Source of the DNA: Spirochaetales bacterium
Lineage (GTDB): Bacteria; Spirochaetota; Spirochaetia; DSM-2461
Reading direction: 5' to 3'
DNA: 64,000 bases
Assembly: GCA_016936555.1 (NCBI GenBank)
Contig: JAFGXR010000003.1
Location: forward strand, 1-64,000
Notes under the pieces: model-generated
Database searches by the model: none
What the model was told of the DNA's origin: nothing
What the model saw: the letters and a program-made list of their open reading frames with translations, nothing else
Position numbers and translations under genes: made by a program
In this document: in pieces, positions 26,030-34,397 of the stretch
Position numbering within the stretch: position 1 is the first letter of the stretch
How the letters are laid out: each line of letters opens with the position of its first letter

Positions 26030-26608
26030 TCAGGCATCGCCCTTCAGTCCGATCTCTTCTGCTGCGGTCCGCATCCCCATTATGGTCAGTTCAATGACTT
26101 CCGATAGCTCCAGCCCCAGAATGGCCGCCCCTTTTTCGATGATCGAGCGGTCGACCCCTGCGGCGAATCTTTTGTCCTTCCATTTTTTCTTAACAGATTT
26201 GGGAGTCATATCGAGAACGCTCTTCGACGGGCGGACAAGAGCCGTCGTATTGACAAGGCCGGTGAGTTCATCGATGGTAAACAGATATTTTTCCATCAGG
26301 CTCTGCGGTTCCACATCGGAGCAGATCCCCCAGCCGTGGCTGGCGACAGCGCGGCTTATCTCTTCGGGCCATCCCGCTTCTTCAAAGATTTCCGTTGATT
26401 TACGGCAGTGCTGATCGGGGTACATCTCGTAGTCGATATCGTGGACCAGACCGACAAGGCCCCACTTTTCAACATCTTCGCCGAGTTTTCCCGCTATATA
26501 GCGCATAACCGCCTCCACGGAAAGCGCGTGTTTGTAAAGAGCGTCCGATTGATTGTATTTTCTGAACAGTTCGAGAGCGTCTTCTTTTGATGGTATCGTT
26601 GAGGTCAT
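26030..26608 (-). CDS. HD-domain phosphohydrolase-like protein
   Basis: A 192-aa cytoplasmic HD-superfamily protein. The metal-binding set is visible: His in LYKHALSVE (about 26), HD in GLVHDIDYEMYP (about 53), His in VASHGWG (about 91) and a later Asp in FTIDELTGLV. Members hydrolyse phosphate esters, often of nucleotides; the substrate is unknown. GGGAG lies 8 bases upstream of the ATG. It is convergent with the ECF-S-like gene (6 bases) and follows the terminator of the DUF3798 operon. Confidence 0.85.
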   Translation of the reverse strand: MTSTIPSKEDALELFRKYNQSDALYKHALSVEAVMRYIAGKLGEDVEKWGLVGLVHDIDYEMYPDQHCRKSTEIFEEAGWPEEISRAVASHGWGICSDVEPQSLMEKYLFTIDELTGLVNTTALVRPSKSVLDMTPKSVKKKWKDKRFAAGVDRSIIEKGAAILGLELSEVIELTIMGMRTAAEEIGLKGDA

Positions 26609-26627
26609 AGTTATCTCCCATATATAT

Positions 26628-26663
26628 AAAAAAAAAGATCTGCCTCATATTCTGAAGCAGATC
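26628..26663 (-). terminator. Terminator of the DUF3798 ABC operon
   Basis: GATCTGC (26637-26643) pairs with GCAGATC (26657-26663). On the minus strand ten Ts follow directly, a good intrinsic terminator 23 bases past the DUF6672 stop. Confidence 0.88.
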
Positions 26664-26685
26664 CTTTTATTTGACCAGATTTTTT

Positions 26686-27069
26686 TTACGGTTCGACATC
26701 GAAGGGTTCGATCCAGCCCTCGGCCCCGCCGATCAAGCCCGGAAGGCTGATCAGGTACATAGCCTGCCCGGTTTTAATGCGGAACTTCTCTTCAACCACC
26801 TTCTCCACCCCTTTATCGAGGTAGGTTACGGTGATTTTATGCCCCTGTCCGACCACATCCTCCTTGATGCGGTCGCGCTTGAGCACTTCCCGCTCCTCTC
26901 CCCGGTCGACTCTGACTTCCAGCATATTGACAGCTGCGTACTCTGTACCACCCAGGGTCACGGTTTTGTTATCGAGCAGGATGGTGTGCCCCTTTCCGGT
27001 ATAGAAGAAAAAAAGCGCCAGTAATAACAGTAGAAGAAGTGCTGCCGATCTTATAATGATGCGTTTCAT
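26686..27069 (-). CDS. DUF6672-type membrane-anchored protein
   Basis: A 127-aa protein with one N-terminal helix (about 7-25, ALLLLLLALFFFYTG) and an extracytoplasmic beta-rich domain (KTVTLGGTEYAAVNMLEVRV). It is the last gene of the DUF3798 ABC operon; its start abuts the stop of the preceding permease. In my recollection DUF6672 is found with this type of transporter in spirochaetes and fusobacteria, so it is probably an accessory subunit. Function is unknown. Confidence 0.7.
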   Translation of the reverse strand: MKRIIIRSAALLLLLLLALFFFYTGKGHTILLDNKTVTLGGTEYAAVNMLEVRVDRGEEREVLKRDRIKEDVVGQGHKITVTYLDKGVEKVVEEKFRIKTGQAMYLISLPGLIGGAEGWIEPFDVEP

Positions 27070-28176
27070 CTATTTTTCCTCCTGCGCTTCCGCCAGAGCC
27101 GTTCCGGCCCGTTCTTTCTCTTTGAGCTTCCGGTAGGCGTAGAGAACCAGAGCGATGGAGATGACGCCGTAGGAGACGAAAACCCGGAAGTACTCGCCGA
27201 GCTGCGCCTGTCCGATCAGGTTTTTCCCCGCCATGGGAGAGATGACGAACATAAGATGGAAAAGAGTAACCCCGAGGAAGGCGTGACTGATTTTCCCCTT
27301 GTTGACCGAAGCTCCCCCGACCAGCAGCGCTGCGATGGAGAACATACCCACCTGCTCGTGTGAGTTGTAGGTATTGAGCGTTCCGATATTCTGGAGATAG
27401 AGAATCATGCCGAATCCCGCCAGAACGGTGGAGATGATAATGGCGATGATTCTGGTTCTTTCCACATTGATACCGGCTGATTCTGCCACGTGCATATCCT
27501 GTCCGATGGCCCTCATATCCTGTCCCAGCTTGGTTTTCCGGAACCAGACGATAAAGAGGCAGACAAGAGCGATGACCATGAAAGTGGCCACGGGAATCTG
27601 TATATTGCCGATTTTCAGAGGAATGAGCGAATCGAGAGTCTGTCTGATATTGATCAGGTTGACCGTGTTTCTGATCCCGTACCCTCTGGAGAGCACCATG
27701 GAGGGATTGCCGATGGGAATGATGCTTCCCATGCCGTAGAGGACCACGAGCTGATAGACCCCGTTCATAAAGAAGGCCAGGATAAATCCCGTGACCATCT
27801 CCCGGCCCTTGGCCATATTGAGAATCTTGCCGCTCATCCATCCCAGCAGAATGGAAAGGGGGATGGAGAGAATCATGGCGAGCCCGATCCCCTGGAGCCC
27901 GACGATATTCCAGTTGGTCACGAAAATGAGGCCTATCTGTCCGGCCATAGCCCCGAGTACCATCCCGAAGTTCAATCCCATTCCGGCCATGATGGGCACC
28001 AGAAGAGAGAGAACCAGAAAGCTGTTGCGGGACAGGCGGATGATAATCTCCTGCACCAGATAATCGACGGAGAATCCCGAATAGGGAACGCCGATGGAAA
28101 TTATAATGAGAAACAATATGGGAACGGCATTGCTTTCGAGAAAGAAAATAACCGATTTTCTATCGGGCTTCTTCAT
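27070..28176 (-). CDS. ABC transporter permease (branched-chain/ribose type), second subunit
   Basis: A 368-aa integral membrane permease of the BPD_transp_2 family with about nine helices. VPIMAGMGLNFGMVLGAMAGQIGL (helix region near 60-83; key part GMGLNFGMVLGAMAGQ) and MRAIGQDMHVAESAGINVER, the cytoplasmic coupling loop, are typical. It overlaps or abuts both neighbours and works with the 28176-29216 subunit, the double-length ATPase and the DUF3798 binding protein. Two unlike permeases with one RbsA-type ATPase is the arrangement of nucleoside/BMP-type importers. Confidence 0.9.
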   Translation of the reverse strand: MKKPDRKSVIFFLESNAVPILFLIIISIGVPYSGFSVDYLVQEIIIRLSRNSFLVLSLLVPIMAGMGLNFGMVLGAMAGQIGLIFVTNWNIVGLQGIGLAMILSIPLSILLGWMSGKILNMAKGREMVTGFILAFFMNGVYQLVVLYGMGSIIPIGNPSMVLSRGYGIRNTVNLINIRQTLDSLIPLKIGNIQIPVATFMVIALVCLFIVWFRKTKLGQDMRAIGQDMHVAESAGINVERTRIIAIIISTVLAGFGMILYLQNIGTLNTYNSHEQVGMFSIAALLVGGASVNKGKISHAFLGVTLFHLMFVISPMAGKNLIGQAQLGEYFRVFVSYGVISIALVLYAYRKLKEKERAGTALAEAQEEK

Positions 28177-29216
28177 TATTTAGCCCCCTTTTTCACTCTT
28201 GTGAGAGCGTAGATAATCATACCGTTGGAAACGATAATCCTGATAACTTCCGACATATCGGTCTGGATCAGGGAGTTCATGACTGAAGGCGTCATCGTCA
28301 GGATTCCCTGGAAGAGGAATGCCCCGATCAGCACGTTCAGAATGGAAGCCTTATTGACCGAGGCGCCCCCGATCAGAATCGCCGCCACGGCGGGAAACGC
28401 CATATAGAAGGGTCCCATGTAGAGCTGGATAAAACCGAAACTCTGTTGATAAACCAGGATTCCAATCGCGCCCAGCCATGTGGACAGGATAACGGAAATG
28501 GTTCTGGTTCTGTCGATGTTGACGCCGGAAGCTTTGGCGAAGACGGGGTTGGAACCGACAGCCGTCATAGCCGTTCCCGTTCTGGTTCTCATGAAGACCC
28601 AGACCAGGAAGTTGAGCAGCAGAACGAAGAGAATCATCCCCGTGGGGAACACGAAATCTCCGATCCGGATGGCCAGGAAATCGCTCAGAGCGTGGAGGTA
28701 GTACCCTTCGACGGAAATGGTGGTTCTCAGACCGGTGCCGCCGTATCCCCAGATCATGGTCGGATTGTTATAGGGGAGCAGGAGCCACATGATGCACATG
28801 AAGGCGACCGATGAAAATCCCACATAGGTGGCAATCATCATCTCTCCGCCTTTGACCCGGTTCAGAAGAGCGCCGTATCCCCAGCCGAAAATCACGGCGA
28901 AGGGCGTGGCCAGTAAAATGGCGATAAAAAAGGACATGGGTCCCGTGGCGCCGAGCTGCATGCTCAGCGTTCCGCCGAGAAGCCCGGCGATGATTCCCAG
29001 GGGTAGCCCGAAATTGAGCCCGCATCCCGAATGGATCATGGGGACCATGGCCAGGACAAGGATGCCGTTCATGCCGAAGCGGACCAGCGTATCGTTGAGC
29101 GATGTGCTGATTTTGACTCCGGCGAAGGGCGCTATGATAAATAAACTTAAAAGGAAAAGTCCGATGATGAGCCTGGGCCATCCGGTTTTTTCCACGACTT
29201 TCTGCAATGGATTCAT
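28176..29216 (-). CDS. ABC transporter permease (branched-chain/ribose type), first subunit
   Basis: A 346-aa membrane permease paralogous to the next gene, with the same helix pattern and coupling loop MTAVGSNPVFAKASGVNID. HSGCGLNFGLPLGIIAGLLG aligns with GMGLNFGMVLGAMAGQ of its partner, and both end with an LIGGASVNKA segment near the C-terminal helices, which identifies the pair as heterodimer halves. ATGA-type overlaps with the ATPase gene (4 bases) and a one-base contact with the next permease show tight coupling. Confidence 0.9.
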   Translation of the reverse strand: MNPLQKVVEKTGWPRLIIGLFLLSLFIIAPFAGVKISTSLNDTLVRFGMNGILVLAMVPMIHSGCGLNFGLPLGIIAGLLGGTLSMQLGATGPMSFFIAILLATPFAVIFGWGYGALLNRVKGGEMMIATYVGFSSVAFMCIMWLLLPYNNPTMIWGYGGTGLRTTISVEGYYLHALSDFLAIRIGDFVFPTGMILFVLLLNFLVWVFMRTRTGTAMTAVGSNPVFAKASGVNIDRTRTISVILSTWLGAIGILVYQQSFGFIQLYMGPFYMAFPAVAAILIGGASVNKASILNVLIGAFLFQGILTMTPSVMNSLIQTDMSEVIRIIVSNGMIIYALTRVKKGAK

Positions 29217-30814
29217 TTGCTGTCCCCTTTGGAATCGACTTTACCGAGCATAAGCAGACCGAAAGCTTTGGACGGCTCGCTTGCGGGAAGGATGCCGGAA
29301 ATACGCCCCTCATCGACAATAGCGATGCGGTCGCTGATGGATCTCAGCTCTTCCAGTTCCGAAGAAATGATAATAATGGTGGTTCCCTTCTCCCGGTTGT
29401 ATTCCTTCAGGGTATCGAGGACGATTTTCTTCGCTCCCACGTCGATACCCCGTGTCGGTTCAGACACGAAGAGAATATCCGGCTCGACCACAAAGGCTTT
29501 GGCCAGACAGACCTTCTGCTGATTCCCGCCCGAGAGCTCTTTGGCTTTCTGGCGGGGACTCATGCACTTGATCTCCAGCGCTTCGATATAGTGATTGGCA
29601 ATGTCCTCGATGGCTTTATCATCGCGCAGACGGAAGAGGCCGCCGAGAACGGGTTTGAGGAAGCGCTTCTGCATCTGCATGCCCGTAAAGGAGATGTTCC
29701 AGTCGATCGGTTCATCGAGAAGAAGCCCCACATCGCGGCGGTCCTCCGATACGAAGGCCATGGACGCATCGAGCGCTTCCCGTGGATTGTTGAGGGGAAT
29801 GGTTTTTCCGTCGATCCGGACCTCTCCCCCTGCGGGATAAAGCCCCATGATGCCGTTGGGGATTCCCAGTTTCCCCTGGCCGGCCAGTCCGCCGATCCCG
29901 AAAATCTCGCCCTTGTTTATTTCAAGAGAGATATTTCTGACCGTTTCCCCGGGCATATCGACCCAGAGATTATTCACAATAAGATGAGGTGCATTAAAAG
30001 TTCGGACCTCCGCCCTGTCTCCTTCGGCATGGATCTCCCGGCCGACCATGGCCTGGGCGATCTCCTCGATATCGGTCTGATCAGTCGGCGTCTCCTGTAT
30101 GATCCGTCCATCCCGGAGAACCAGTGTTTTGTCCGTAATTTCTATTATTTCCTGCAGCCTGTGGGAGATGAAGATAATAGCTATCCCCTCCTCCGACAGC
30201 TTGCGCATTGATTTCAGAAGAATTTCCGCTTCCGATTCGGTGAGAACCGCCGTCGGTTCATCGAGAACCAGAAGCTTGACATTTTCTTTTTCCAGCTCGC
30301 GGGCAATTTCCGTAAACTGCTTGTGCCCTACGGGCATCTCGCTTACCGGAGTATTCTCATCTAATTTGACACCGACCTTTTCAATGGCCTTTTCCGCCCG
30401 GGTTTTCATCTCCGCCCGGTCGAGAGTTCTCATCCGGTCGCCGAAAAGCTCGGTCATAAAATTGTAATTTGTCGATTCCCTGTTCAGAAGGATATTTTCG
30501 GTTGCCGTAAAGCCGGGCAGAAGGGAGAACTCCTGATGGACCATACCGATCCCGTCGTCAAGAGCTTCAAGGGGACTTTTATAGGATACGGGTTTTCCCT
30601 CGAGGAGGATTTCTCCACCGTAGCCACCTGTATCCTGAATGACAGTCATACCGAAAAGAATTTTCATCAGCGTCGTTTTTCCCGCGCCATTTTCGCCGAC
30701 GAGACCGAGGATTTCTCCCCTTTCAATGGAAAAACTGACATCTTTTAATACGACATTGCCGAAAAAGTCCTTGGTTACATTCCGCATTTCCAGCAGAGGT
30801 GCATTCTGACTCAT
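29213..30814 (-). CDS. Double-length ABC ATPase (RbsA/nucleoside-importer type)
   Basis: A 533-aa ATPase with two nucleotide-binding domains. The first (about 7-250) is complete: Walker A GENGAGKTTLMKIL, signature MPVGHKQFTEIAREL (degenerate for LSGGQ), Walker B LLVLDEPTAVL. The second (about 265-525) has a degenerate Walker A (GLAGQGKLGIPNG), a full signature LSGGNQQKVCLAKA, and Walker B LFVSEPTRGID, in which the Asp is Ser. One active and one defective site is common in this ATPase class. It energises uptake through the two downstream permeases. Confidence 0.93.
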   Translation of the reverse strand: MSQNAPLLEMRNVTKDFFGNVVLKDVSFSIERGEILGLVGENGAGKTTLMKILFGMTVIQDTGGYGGEILLEGKPVSYKSPLEALDDGIGMVHQEFSLLPGFTATENILLNRESTNYNFMTELFGDRMRTLDRAEMKTRAEKAIEKVGVKLDENTPVSEMPVGHKQFTEIARELEKENVKLLVLDEPTAVLTESEAEILLKSMRKLSEEGIAIIFISHRLQEIIEITDKTLVLRDGRIIQETPTDQTDIEEIAQAMVGREIHAEGDRAEVRTFNAPHLIVNNLWVDMPGETVRNISLEINKGEIFGIGGLAGQGKLGIPNGIMGLYPAGGEVRIDGKTIPLNNPREALDASMAFVSEDRRDVGLLLDEPIDWNISFTGMQMQKRFLKPVLGGLFRLRDDKAIEDIANHYIEALEIKCMSPRQKAKELSGGNQQKVCLAKAFVVEPDILFVSEPTRGIDVGAKKIVLDTLKEYNREKGTTIIIISSELEELRSISDRIAIVDEGRISGILPASEPSKAFGLLMLGKVDSKGDSK

Positions 30815-30850
30815 TTATTACCTCTATTTTTAAAGGAACAGAAATAAGAA

Positions 30851-30878
30851 GGGCGGAGAAGCGCCTGCTTCCCCGCCC
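30851..30878 (-). terminator. Attenuator hairpin between binding-protein and ATPase genes
   Basis: GGGCGGAGAAGC (30851-30862) pairs with GCTTCCCCGCCC (30867-30878) around a 4-base loop, followed on the minus strand by TTCTTATTTC. It lies 14 bases past the DUF3798 stop; partial termination would give excess binding protein. Confidence 0.75.
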
Positions 30879-30891
30879 CAATCCAGCGATT

Positions 30892-32106
30892 TTATTTTAC
30901 TGTGAAGTATTTTTCAGGAACTTCAACCTCGGGAGTTCCCATGTATCCTTTGCCCATGATGTAAGTATCCTGGTAGATAAGGATGTGGTTGTCGGCTCTG
31001 ACTCCGGTACCGGCATCTGTGTAGAAACTTCCGTTCCACTCGGCGCCCGGTGTGAATTTGGCGTAGGCTTTCATCAGGTCTGACATTTTCAGAAGCTCCG
31101 ATTCGCCTTTGATAACGTTCATGGCGTGCTGCCCCAGCCCGGCTGTTGTCGTGTAACCGTAGGAATAAGCCCATGTACCGAATCTTCCGGCTCCGCCTTT
31201 CTCTTTGATCGTGGCTTCAACTTTTTTCAGAATCGCCGGGAAGTCTCCCTGTTCGGCTGAAAGGTCGATTCCCAGAGCTCCGGGATAACCCATGAGCGGT
31301 GAGGGAAGGTCGGCTTCCACAAAGTATCCGCCGTATTCGATAAGCTGCTTGAGCAGAGGTTCTGTATGCGCATCGTTCGTACAGAAGAAAGCTGTGTTCT
31401 GGCCGTATTTGTCAATCCATGCGGGAACTTTTTCCAGGATGAACTGCTGGGCACCGGCTACTCCGACATCGCTTGTGGGGTCGGGTGCGGTTTCAAAAAC
31501 AAACTTCATTCCCATATCCGTGGCAGCCGCTTCGAAGATCGCTCTTCTTCTGGCCAGTGTTTCATAACTCATGTGCCTGGGGAAAGAGATATGAACGAAA
31601 GTGTCCACACCCAGCTTTTTGGCTGTATCGATGATGAGGTAACCTCTGGCAACGAAGTCGTTGTTGATCGCCAGGTCGGCGGCGCTTTCGATTGTTGCGG
31701 GATCTTCATGAGCTTCTCCGGCTATAAGGAGAATATCGGATCTCTTTTCGCGGACCCTTCTGAAGGCTTCAGTCGTACCGGGTATGGCCTGGTTTACAAC
31801 GATAGCTTTCATCATGGGGTCATCGGCGAGACCGACGATCTGGGACATGGTTGTCTCCATTTCCTGCATGAAGTTGTCGGGATAGGTCACGTGCTGGATC
31901 ATTCCTCCGTCTGCGACAGAACCGTATTCCTGGATCAGTCTTTCGGCACCGCGAAGATCATCTTCGGACTGGGATACTGTTCCCGTTACAATACCGATGT
32001 GAAACTGTTCACCTGAATCGGAACCGGCTTCCTGGCTTCCTCCCGCATAGACGGAAGAGGCAAGAAGAGCTGTCATCAGAAGAAAGACAAACAAATTTTT
32101 TTTCAT
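30892..32106 (-). CDS. DUF3798-family ABC substrate-binding protein
   Basis: A 404-aa exported protein. Signal peptide MKKNLFVFLLMTALLASSVY ends A-GGSQEAGSDS with no lipobox cysteine. The mature part has the type-1 periplasmic-binding-protein look: FHIGIVTGTVSQSEDDLRG with QEYGSVADGG, MKAIVVNQAIPGTTEAFRRV, and ILLIAGEAHEDPATIESAAD. It matches my memory of DUF3798. It is the first gene of an operon with the ATPase, two permeases and DUF6672, so it is the receptor of that importer. The ligand is unknown; the RbsA-like machinery would suit a nucleoside, sugar or similar solute. AAAGGGGAAAAG precedes the ATG. Confidence 0.85.
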   Translation of the reverse strand: MKKNLFVFLLMTALLASSVYAGGSQEAGSDSGEQFHIGIVTGTVSQSEDDLRGAERLIQEYGSVADGGMIQHVTYPDNFMQEMETTMSQIVGLADDPMMKAIVVNQAIPGTTEAFRRVREKRSDILLIAGEAHEDPATIESAADLAINNDFVARGYLIIDTAKKLGVDTFVHISFPRHMSYETLARRRAIFEAAATDMGMKFVFETAPDPTSDVGVAGAQQFILEKVPAWIDKYGQNTAFFCTNDAHTEPLLKQLIEYGGYFVEADLPSPLMGYPGALGIDLSAEQGDFPAILKKVEATIKEKGGAGRFGTWAYSYGYTTTAGLGQHAMNVIKGESELLKMSDLMKAYAKFTPGAEWNGSFYTDAGTGVRADNHILIYQDTYIMGKGYMGTPEVEVPEKYFTVK

Positions 32107-32598
32107 TCTTTTCCCCTTTTTTTTATTTAGATGAATTTATCTTATTCCGGATAATTCGGGCTGACAAGCTATTTCGGGCAAATTCTACTATATGCGAATT
32201 TCAAACATATTTATTTTACTATGTTCATATTTTTCATCTTATCTTTTTCGCATTTCGTTTATTTATTTCGTTTTTCGTATACAATTGAGAACAGTGATTC
32301 AGTATCACACCGGGAGAGTGACAGAGACCTGCCAAAAGGGGTCGGGATACGTATTACGTATGGCAAAGCCGGAAATAAAACGCAAAAACGATTCAGAGTT
32401 TATTATTTTACTCCAAAAGACTCCGCCATGACTATTTCGGTATTTTTTTTACGATTTAATACATTAAAGCTTTATGCATTTCGATTTTCAGGTGTATCAT
32501 AAGGGTTTTCGAAATCTGCAAAGTCCATTTTACTTAAACCATATTTACATATTCATGTTACTAATCCATAATATTGAAAAATATAAGGAGTTTTACTA
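32107..32598. other. 492-base intergenic region between divergent importers
   Basis: AT-rich (T tracts and repeated TTTCG motifs at about 32240-32280) and without a credible gene. A hairpin-forming stretch at 32328-32343 (GACC..CC-AAAA-GG..GGTC) and an inverted ATACGTA-TTACGTAT at about 32346-32361 could be part of a leader or regulatory site. It must hold promoters for the DUF3798 operon and for the dpp-type operon; I cannot place them with confidence. I recognise no riboswitch class. Confidence 0.5.
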
Positions 32599-34203
32599 AT
32601 GAAAAAAGTACTATTACTGTTACTTGCCTTGACTACGATTTCCGTTTCCGGCTTCGCCAAAGGACAGCAGAGTGCCGGCGGAGACGACATGAGCGCTTCC
32701 GACAGCAAAGCCGGAGGAGTACTGGTTTTCGCCCATTCGGGAGATGCTGTAGGCCTGGACCCCGCCAGAGAGACAGATGGCGAATCTTTCATGATCGCTG
32801 ACAACATTTACAACTGCCTCGTCGAATTCAAACCCGGAACAACTGAAGTCATGCCCGCACTGGCAAAAAGCTGGGATGTATCGGCTGACGGACTGGAATA
32901 CGTTTTTCACCTGAGAGAGGGTGTAAAATTCCATGACGGAACTGATTTCAACGCTGACGCCATTGTTTTCTCCCATATGAGACAGCTCGATGAGAGTCAT
33001 CCGTATTTCGAATACGGACCCTGGAAATACTGGGGATACATGGACATGAGCGCCATCGTTAAAGATATTGAAGCTGTAGATACCTATACTGTAAAATACA
33101 CGCTGCTGAAACCTGAAGCACCCTTCATCGCCAACCTGGCCATGAACTTCGCCGTTATCGTTTCCCCCGCGGCTGTGGAAATGTACAAAGAGGACTATAC
33201 CAACCATCCCGTTGGAACCGGTCCTTTCAAATTCGTGTCCTGGACAAAAGACGACAACATCGTAGTCGAAAGAAATCCGGATTACTGGGGCCAGAAAACC
33301 TACCTGGACAGAGTTATCTTCAAAGTTATCCCCGATGCAACGGCGAGAACTCTGGCTCTCAAGAAAGGCGAAGTTGATATCGTTGACTTCCCCTCTCCCG
33401 AAGATATCCCCGGAATCAAAGCAACCGAAGGTCTTAAAGTTGTCGAGCAGGCCGGTCTTAACGTAGGTTACCTGGCACTCAACTGTGAAAAAGAGCCTTT
33501 CGATAACAAACTGGTTCGCCAGGCTGTCAACTACGCCATCAACAAGCAGGACATCATCGACGGAGTGTACGGCGGAATGGGACAGGCTGCTAAAAACCCC
33601 CTTCCTCCCGGAATGTGGTCCTATAACGATGAAATCGAAGATTATCCCTACGATCCCGCCAAAGCCAAAGCTCTTCTCGCCGAAGCCGGATACGCTGACG
33701 GATTCTCTACGACTCTCTGGGCCATGCCCGTTTCCAGACCTTACAACCCTAACGGTAAAAAAGTTGCCGAAATCATGCAGGCAAACCTGGCTGACGTTGG
33801 AATCGACGCCGCGATCACCTCCTATGACTGGGGTACCTACCTCGACAAAACCGACCAGGGCGAGCACGACATGGCTCTTCTGGGATGGACCGGTGACAAC
33901 GGCGACCCCGACAACTTCCTCTGGGTTCTCCTTTCCGCTCCCGCCGCTGTGAAACCGGCCGGAAACATCGCGTTCTGGAAGAACGAAGAGTTTACATCCA
34001 TCATCAAGGAAGCGAAAGAGACGGCTGATCAGGCCAAAAGAACAGCACTTTACGAAGAAGCACAGGTTATCTTCAAAGAGGAAGCTCCCTGGGTAACTCT
34101 GGCACATTCTCTCGTCGTGGAACCCATGAAAGAAGAAGTTATGGGATTTGTCCTCTACCCCACAGGAAAGAGAGTTTTCTCTGAAGTTTGGCTTCAGAAG
34201 TAA
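32599..34203 (+). CDS. Peptide/solute-binding protein (SBP family 5, DppA/OppA type)
   Basis: A 534-aa periplasmic receptor of a peptide-type ABC importer. The signal peptide ends VSGFAKGQQSAGG, with no cysteine. Family 5 hallmarks follow: GVLVFAHSGDAVGLDPA at the N-terminus, LAKSWDVSADGLEYVFHLRE, VKFHDGTDFNADAI and GTGPFKFVSWTKDDNIVVER. AAGGAG precedes the ATG. It is the first gene of a unit with two permeases and two ATPases, separated from them by a palindromic repeat. Ligand could be di- or oligopeptides, or nickel or other solutes carried by this family. Confidence 0.92.
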   Translation: MKKVLLLLLALTTISVSGFAKGQQSAGGDDMSASDSKAGGVLVFAHSGDAVGLDPARETDGESFMIADNIYNCLVEFKPGTTEVMPALAKSWDVSADGLEYVFHLREGVKFHDGTDFNADAIVFSHMRQLDESHPYFEYGPWKYWGYMDMSAIVKDIEAVDTYTVKYTLLKPEAPFIANLAMNFAVIVSPAAVEMYKEDYTNHPVGTGPFKFVSWTKDDNIVVERNPDYWGQKTYLDRVIFKVIPDATARTLALKKGEVDIVDFPSPEDIPGIKATEGLKVVEQAGLNVGYLALNCEKEPFDNKLVRQAVNYAINKQDIIDGVYGGMGQAAKNPLPPGMWSYNDEIEDYPYDPAKAKALLAEAGYADGFSTTLWAMPVSRPYNPNGKKVAEIMQANLADVGIDAAITSYDWGTYLDKTDQGEHDMALLGWTGDNGDPDNFLWVLLSAPAAVKPAGNIAFWKNEEFTSIIKEAKETADQAKRTALYEEAQVIFKEEAPWVTLAHSLVVEPMKEEVMGFVLYPTGKRVFSEVWLQK

Positions 34204-34224
34204 TTTATTAAGAAATAAAACCCG

Positions 34225-34378
34225 GGGCTGTTGCAAAAGTCTCTGATCCGCCCCTCACCCTGTCCCTCTCCCATCGGGAGAGGGGGATTGTTCTGAACAG
34301 ACACCCCTTCGTCCTGTGGGAGAAGAGGCCGGGGAGTGAGGGAAAGACAGAGAAGTCGATCTTCTTTTGCAGCAGCCC
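34225..34378. repeat. 154-bp palindromic MITE-like repeat, copy 1
   Basis: The ends GGGCTGTTGCAAAAG (34225-34239) and CTTTTGCAGCAGCCC (34364-34378) are inverted copies with one mismatch. The interior is also a long imperfect palindrome with CCCTCACC...GAGTGAGGG arms and CCTCTCCCATCGGGAGAGG hairpin. A second, degenerate copy is at 52855-52986. It lies between binding-protein and permease genes and could lower read-through. Confidence 0.7.
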
Positions 34379-34397
34379 TTTCAATTGGAAAAACAGA

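Noticed and set aside
32299-32380. Possible riboswitch (glycine or c-di-GMP-like GGGAGAG...GGCAAAGCC)
   Set aside because: Only short word matches; the conserved cores of these classes are not complete and the position relative to either gene is not decisive. A covariance-model search (Rfam) would settle it.
32620-34236. A 538-codon open frame on the minus strand opposite the dppA-type gene
   Set aside because: It is antisense to a clear SBP family 5 protein with a signal peptide and Shine-Dalgarno; the translation has no family features. The frame is open because of codon bias in the true gene.
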